NCBI GenBank assembly: GCA_021413595.1
Contig: JAIOQD010000069.1
Location: forward strand, 1-7,144
Direction: 5' to 3'
DNA length: 7,144 nucleotides
DNA from: Bacteroidota bacterium
Lineage (GTDB): Bacteria > Bacteroidota > Bacteroidia > 2-12-FULL-35-15
Program-made: the position numbers and the translations under genes
Notes under the pieces: model-generated
What the model was told of the DNA's origin: nothing
Seen by the model: the letters and a program-made list of their open reading frames with translations, nothing else
Database searches by the model: none
Shown: in pieces, positions 6,537 through 7,144 of the stretch
How positions within the stretch are numbered: the first letter of the stretch is position 1
Layout: each line of letters opens with the position of its first letter

Positions 6537-7016
6537 ATGTTTATAAAAGAATATTTTAAAACAATATTTCAGTCAATAAAATCACTCCTCACGGGGATGA
6601 AACTGACAGGCTATTATTTTACTCATCTTAAAGAAATAGTAACAGAGGAATATCCTGAAAATAGATCTACATTAAAAATGATGGATCGTTTTCGTGGAGA
6701 GGTACTTATACAGCATGACGAAAAAAATGAGCACCGCTGTACAGGCTGTCAGGCGTGTGAAATAGCCTGTCCTAATGGCACTATAAAAATTATTACGAAA
6801 CAGGAAATACAAGCTGATGGCAAAAAGAAAAAACGGCTTGAAGCTTTTGTTTACCATTTAGATATGTGTACCCTATGTAATTTATGTATTGTCTCATGCC
6901 CTTCCGATGCGATTGTTATGGGACAAAATTTTGAACATAGTGTATATGATAAAAAACAATTGAAAAAGATTTTAAATAATCCCGGATCTAAACTGATGGA
7001 GGGAGTGGAAGAATGA
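6537..7016 (+). CDS. nuoI: NADH-quinone oxidoreductase (complex I) subunit I
   Basis: NuoI (TYKY-type) is an 8-iron ferredoxin-like subunit carrying clusters N6a and N6b, which pass electrons to N2 in NuoB. From the ATG at 6537 it has 159 residues. Two CxxCxxCxxxCP motifs are visible: C68, C71, C74, C78 and C111, C114, C117, C121. The TEEYPENRSTL stretch (36-46) and RFRGE (51-55) before the clusters, and the QNFEHS stretch after them, are family marks. An N-terminal helix region (IKSLLTGMKLTGYYF) probably lies along the membrane. A TTG at 6528 could add MNK but sits in a tandem repeat. In complexes lacking NuoEFG, NuoI is the exposed end of the cluster chain and a likely ferredoxin docking point; that is inference. 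The stop overlaps the nuoJ start as ATGA. Confidence 0.95.
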   Translation: MFIKEYFKTIFQSIKSLLTGMKLTGYYFTHLKEIVTEEYPENRSTLKMMDRFRGEVLIQHDEKNEHRCTGCQACEIACPNGTIKIITKQEIQADGKKKKRLEAFVYHLDMCTLCNLCIVSCPSDAIVMGQNFEHSVYDKKQLKKILNNPGSKLMEGVEE

Positions 7017-7144
7017 GTGCTTCAATAATCATTTTTTATATACTGGCAACTGTTATTTTGGGAGGGGCCTTGCTAGCAGTTACAGTGCGTAAAATATTCC
7101 GTGCTGCAGTTTTCCTTTTGTTTTCGCTAATAGGGATTGCAGGA
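7013..7144 (+). CDS. nuoJ: NADH-quinone oxidoreductase (complex I) subunit J (partial, cut by window end)
   Basis: NuoJ (ND6) is a five-helix membrane subunit of complex I near the quinone-module junction. Only the first 44 codons are in the window, beginning MSASIIIFYILATVILGGAL. They form a first membrane helix (about residues 4-23), then a short basic turn (VRKIFRAA) and the start of helix two with FSLIGIAG, the same pattern as in other NuoJ proteins, where R-x-x-x-x-AA followed by a long hydrophobic run and GxAG is typical. The ATG overlaps the nuoI TGA by 4 nt, and a GGAGGGAG run (6998-7005) lies about 7 nt upstream. The position after nuoI is the canonical one. The remaining nuoK-N are expected beyond the edge but are not seen. 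Confidence 0.88.
   Translation, partial: MSASIIIFYILATVILGGALLAVTVRKIFRAAVFLLFSLIGIAG

Noticed and set aside
1..7144. tRNA, rRNA, CRISPR array, transposase or phage genes
   Set aside because: None was recognised by eye; nearly all the sequence is accounted for by core metabolic genes, and the repeats found are too few and irregular for a CRISPR array.

Overview
The window is AT-rich bacterial DNA holding two divergently transcribed energy-metabolism gene clusters. Ferredoxin and Nuo protein sequences, the mostly weak Shine-Dalgarno sites and a TAnnTTTG-type box point to a member of Bacteroidota; a Chlorobi-like relative is less likely. This placement is an inference from motifs recognised by eye.

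Minus strand (1-2614), read right to left: a 2[4Fe-4S] ferredoxin, then the fused gamma-alpha subunit of a 2-oxoacid (probably 2-oxoglutarate):ferredoxin oxidoreductase (korA), then the thiamine-diphosphate beta subunit (korB), which runs off the left edge. The spacers are 11 and 7 nt, so the three genes look like one operon that makes reduced ferredoxin.

A 114-nt intergenic region (2615-2728) separates the clusters. It carries a 14-bp palindrome with the geometry of an Fnr/Crp-family operator and a Bacteroidota-like -7 box in front of nuoA.

Plus strand (2729-7144): nuoA, nuoB, nuoC, nuoD, nuoH, nuoI and the start of nuoJ, encoding respiratory complex I. nuoD is followed after 10 nt by nuoH, so nuoE, nuoF and nuoG (the NADH-oxidising module) are absent from their usual place. 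This is the layout of the 11-subunit type of complex I, which is thought to take electrons from ferredoxin or a similar low-potential donor.

Taken together, the window suggests one electron route: oxidation of 2-oxoacid by KorAB, reduction of the neighbouring ferredoxin, then ferredoxin oxidation by the Nuo complex at NuoI/NuoB, with quinone reduction and ion pumping. The family functions are well established; the direct coupling of these particular proteins is inferred from gene content and proximity.

The nuo operon also holds small non-coding oddities: related 'AAAGACGcaaAGGCG' repeats in the nuoB-nuoC and nuoC-nuoD gaps, a terminator-like hairpin just upstream of nuoD, a 22-codon micro-ORF, and a 7-bp tandem repeat before nuoI.
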